Positions 61,740 to 64,000 of a stretch of DNA of 64,000 bases are shown in pieces; within the stretch, counting starts at the first letter, position 1, and every line of letters begins with the position of its first letter. The notes beneath the pieces are model-generated. The model saw nothing but the letters and a program-made list of their open reading frames with translations, made no database searches and had not been told where the DNA came from. Origin of the DNA: Adiantum capillus-veneris (lineage: Eukaryota; Streptophyta; Polypodiopsida; Polypodiales; Pteridaceae); NCBI GenBank assembly GCA_014529385.2, contig CM043964.1:5551997-5615996 (forward strand), read 5' to 3'. The translations under genes and the position numbers were made by a program.

Positions 61740-63194
61740 TTACGTTGGCGCCAAATACTCCAGAAGGCCCAATATCTGACCCATACGAAGAAAGTAGCTA
61801 AAGGCTTTAACGCCAGCGACACGAATCCAAAAAGCCAAAATTTCTTCCCAAAGACCGCTGTGGGAAAACGGAGACGCATGAGTGTAGAAACCCAAGCAAT
61901 AAAGACTCAAGTACCGATCCCATAGCAAGTGTTGAACAGATTCTTCGGAAGCAGAGCAACGAACGCAACGTGAGGGGTTGATCCAACGCTTTTGCAGAAA
62001 AGAACCAACCGGCATCACACCCATCAAGCAACGCCACAGAAATAGATGTTCCTTAAAAGGCAAGTGGCTCTTCCAAATGGCAGTAAGGGGTTTCTGCCAC
62101 CACCGGGTGGAACGCTGTAGTGACCATAGGGCATTGCAGTGGTCCACAAGCCACGGATCGGGCAACAAAATGTTGTAAACCTGGTGAGCAGAAACTGTAG
62201 CGAAGTTGAATTGATGCAGTCGCCAATCCATGATACGACCTCCATCAGCCAGGGGTGGAATGGGGAGTAGGTCATCCAGCATGAGTTGCAATTGCCGCCA
62301 GAGAGTTCGATAATGCATGTCTAAACCAAAAGTACCTGCCATCTTGTCAAAACGAAGCACATTCCCTTCTGAATTCACGACATCAGCAACCATGCGTAGC
62401 CCACGACAAGAAAGAAAGTAAGCTTGGCGTGGGAAGCTGTCCGCTAAAGTCAGCGGAAGAGCCCTACTCCAATGAATGCTTTCCAACCTCAAAGAGTTAC
62501 CTTCCTGCTCGGTGCGACCATCCCAGGTCAAATGCAAGGTGACCTTTTTCCAGTCCGATATCAAAGCAGAGATGAGAGGACAATCAAGAATATGTCCATC
62601 ACGTTTCCCAAACACAAACTCCCAAAGAGATGAATGCCAATGGCCAAATGTGGAGGTAACCACATGCTCACATAAGAAAGCAACCATCACTGCCCAAGGT
62701 TGTTGCTGCACAACAAGCGTGGGCAAAAGTGATGCTTTCCGAGCAAGAGCGATGCCAATAGGATATCCCAAATGTCGGGTAATTTCATGCGGAGGCACAA
62801 TCTTTCCAGGCCACAAAAGTTGATGCCAAGCTTGTGCGTGAAGAGGCAAGAGATTAGACTTGTAGAAGTTAACTTTAAGACCAGACGCAAGACCAAATAA
62901 GTCCAGTGCCTGCATGATTTCCCGCATGTCCTCTAGAGTATTCTTGGGCGTGAACAAGGAGTCATCCGCATAGGCCTGCCCAATAAAATTATGGCATGAA
63001 GGCAATTGTAATCCATGAAGTCGGCCTTGGGAGATCAAGTGATCCAAGTGTAAAAGCAGAGGGTGGGTAGCAATGGCAAATAACAAGGTACTAAGTGGGC
63101 AGCCTTGTCGAACTGAGCATCCAAGAGACCAAGAATCTGTCATCGCCTGCAAGGATCCCTGAGGTCGAACTGGGAGTGTATAAAAAATACACAA
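61740..63194 (-). pseudogene. LINE RT palm/thumb and zf-RVT domain
   Basis: A 484-residue open frame. SVRQGCPLSTLLFAIATHPL and the catalytic AYADDSLF box (about residue 78) are L1-type RT motifs, followed by SGLKVNFYKSNLLP and HLGYPIG. The last third holds the zinc-binding reverse transcriptase region (WKSHLPFKEHLFLWRCLMG, RWINPSRCVRCSASEESVQH), which binds element RNA. It ends at 61740. The upstream part of RT is in another frame (63091-63471), so one frameshift at about 63150 breaks the protein. Confidence 0.85.
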
Positions 63195-63612
63195 TATGTG
63201 CTAGCTTTGGGCCAAATATGAGGCATTGCATGACATCCGCAATATAATCCCAGAGGACAGTGTCAAAAGCCTTATCTATGTCAACTTCCATCACCAGCAC
63301 ATCCTGTTGAGTATACTTAGCAAATTCCATACCCACCAGGATATTGACCAGATTGTCCATTATTTGGCGACGAGAGATAAATACGTACTGCGCCTGATGA
63401 AGACCTGCAAAAAGATAATCTTTGATGCGAAGTACTATCATTTTGGCCAAAATCTTATAAATGACGGGCATAAGGGTAATAGGTCACCAATGGGAAAAAT
63501 GCTCGCAGAGTTTGCATTTAGGTAGCAATACAAGAAGAGCCTCTTTCCAAGATGCTGACAGATGTTGAGTGTCCCAAGCACCATTCATCATGAGAAGCAG
63601 GGGCTCTATCAT
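63091..63612 (-). pseudogene. LINE RT N-terminal part
   Basis: Reads LLLMMNGAWDTQHLSASWKE, then ALLVLLPKCKLCEHFSHW, a TGA where Arg of the RPITL motif belongs, and then PITLMPVIYKILAKMIVLRI. It continues to the first catalytic Asp box MEVDIDKAFDTVLW. Frame lost after about 63150. Confidence 0.8.
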
Positions 63613-64000
63613 AATAATCAATATCTAATTCTCCTAAATGGTTTTCTCATATTAACTGATCATTTAATGTGGGGAAGTGCCAGGGGAGAAAAAGCTAGAA
63701 TATTGGTTAAGCTAGCAGACTGGCCACAGTAGGGATCCAAAGGAGGGAAAATAGGGATCCAAAGGGGGGGCCATCTGCAAAAGAGCCATGTGCAACAATG
63801 GGCTAAAAAGACCCTAAGGTTCAGCCCATTAAGACTTCCAAAATGCTAAGGTTCAAAAATTCAAAGGTTGTGTCCAAAGGTCAACCCTAGGGGAAATTGG
63901 ATGCTTTGTGTGTGACCAAAAAGTCTTTTAAAATCCCTACATAGGAGGGGGCGAGCCTTGGGAGTAGGGGATGAGAGAGAAAGTCACACACACACCCATT
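63613..64000. other. Right edge, no gene recognised
   Basis: Contains a doubled AGGGATCCAAAGG word (about 63731-63765) and a CA run at the very end. No ORF of interest. Confidence 0.4.

Larger units (their letters stand above)
61560..63612 (-). mobile_element. 5'-truncated LINE (L1-type) remnant
   Basis: Minus-strand non-LTR retrotransposon ORF2 from the early RT domain to the C-terminal zinc region. The endonuclease is missing, as expected after 5' truncation. The 3' side ends in low-complexity DNA near 61490 (a T7 run on the plus strand could be a short poly-A tail). No target-site duplication was identified. It lies upstream of the F-box gene, outside its intron. Confidence 0.75.

Overview
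This window looks like nuclear DNA of a large-genome land plant. Evidence: LTR retrotransposons primed by the plant initiator tRNA-Met (TGGTATCAGAGC-type primer sites), plant-type chromoviruses and Copia elements, hAT-like DNA elements, GT-AG introns, and only one recognisable host gene in 64 kb. A fern or gymnosperm-sized genome would fit, but the species cannot be told from the sequence. No tRNA, rRNA or CRISPR was found.

The host gene lies on the minus strand. Exon 1 (57791-58248) encodes an F-box plus the first leucine-rich repeat. Its GT donor is phase-compatible with an AG acceptor about 41 kb away; exon 2 is 16429-16813 and exon 3 is 15967-16347. The joined product would be a 407-residue F-box/LRR protein, the substrate-recognition subunit type of SCF ubiquitin ligases. 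If no further exon is hidden between them, intron 1 (16814-57790, 40,977 bp) has swallowed most of the window, while intron 2 is only 81 bp.

Layout, left to right. 1-3225: remnant of a minus-strand Ty3/gypsy element (family A: LTR tip TGTCACGTGACA, ending CCGCTGCACCTAACA). 4812-10106: complete Copia element (Copia-1) with TSD ACACT. 10690-12226: LINE-like remnant. 12233-13020: solo LTR (family B). 13021-15960: low-complexity and repeat-rich DNA with a Copia RNase H relic. 15967-16813: F-box exons 3 and 2. 18070-20150: partial family A LTRs. 20170-28870: an apparently intact, very young Ty3/gypsy chromovirus (family C, TSD GAATG) sitting inside an inverted family A LTR. 28991-34849: non-autonomous family A element with a second solo LTR nested inside its 3' LTR (TSD TCAGC). 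34850-38631: family A pol remnant carrying two hAT-like elements. 38683-45179: decayed chromovirus (family D). 45180-56613: family B element whose 3' LTR was hit twice, by a non-autonomous family A element (47186-51141, TSD CGTGT) and by a defective Copia (Copia-2, 51500-56383, TSD GCTTT); the Copia was in turn split by a hAT-like element (53990-54842). 57791-58248: F-box exon 1. 58249-61500: AT-rich DNA with microsatellites and tandem repeats. 61560-63612: 5'-truncated LINE.

The most notable items are the TE-inflated intron; a group of non-autonomous hAT-like elements with 8-bp TSDs and dense short subterminal repeats; family A derivatives that lost all pol enzymes but keep a long ORF with coiled-coil, His/Asp-rich repeats and a chromodomain-like tail; and a DPG (not DTG/DSG) protease motif in two Ty3 families. 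All names and domain calls were made by eye; no database search was run.
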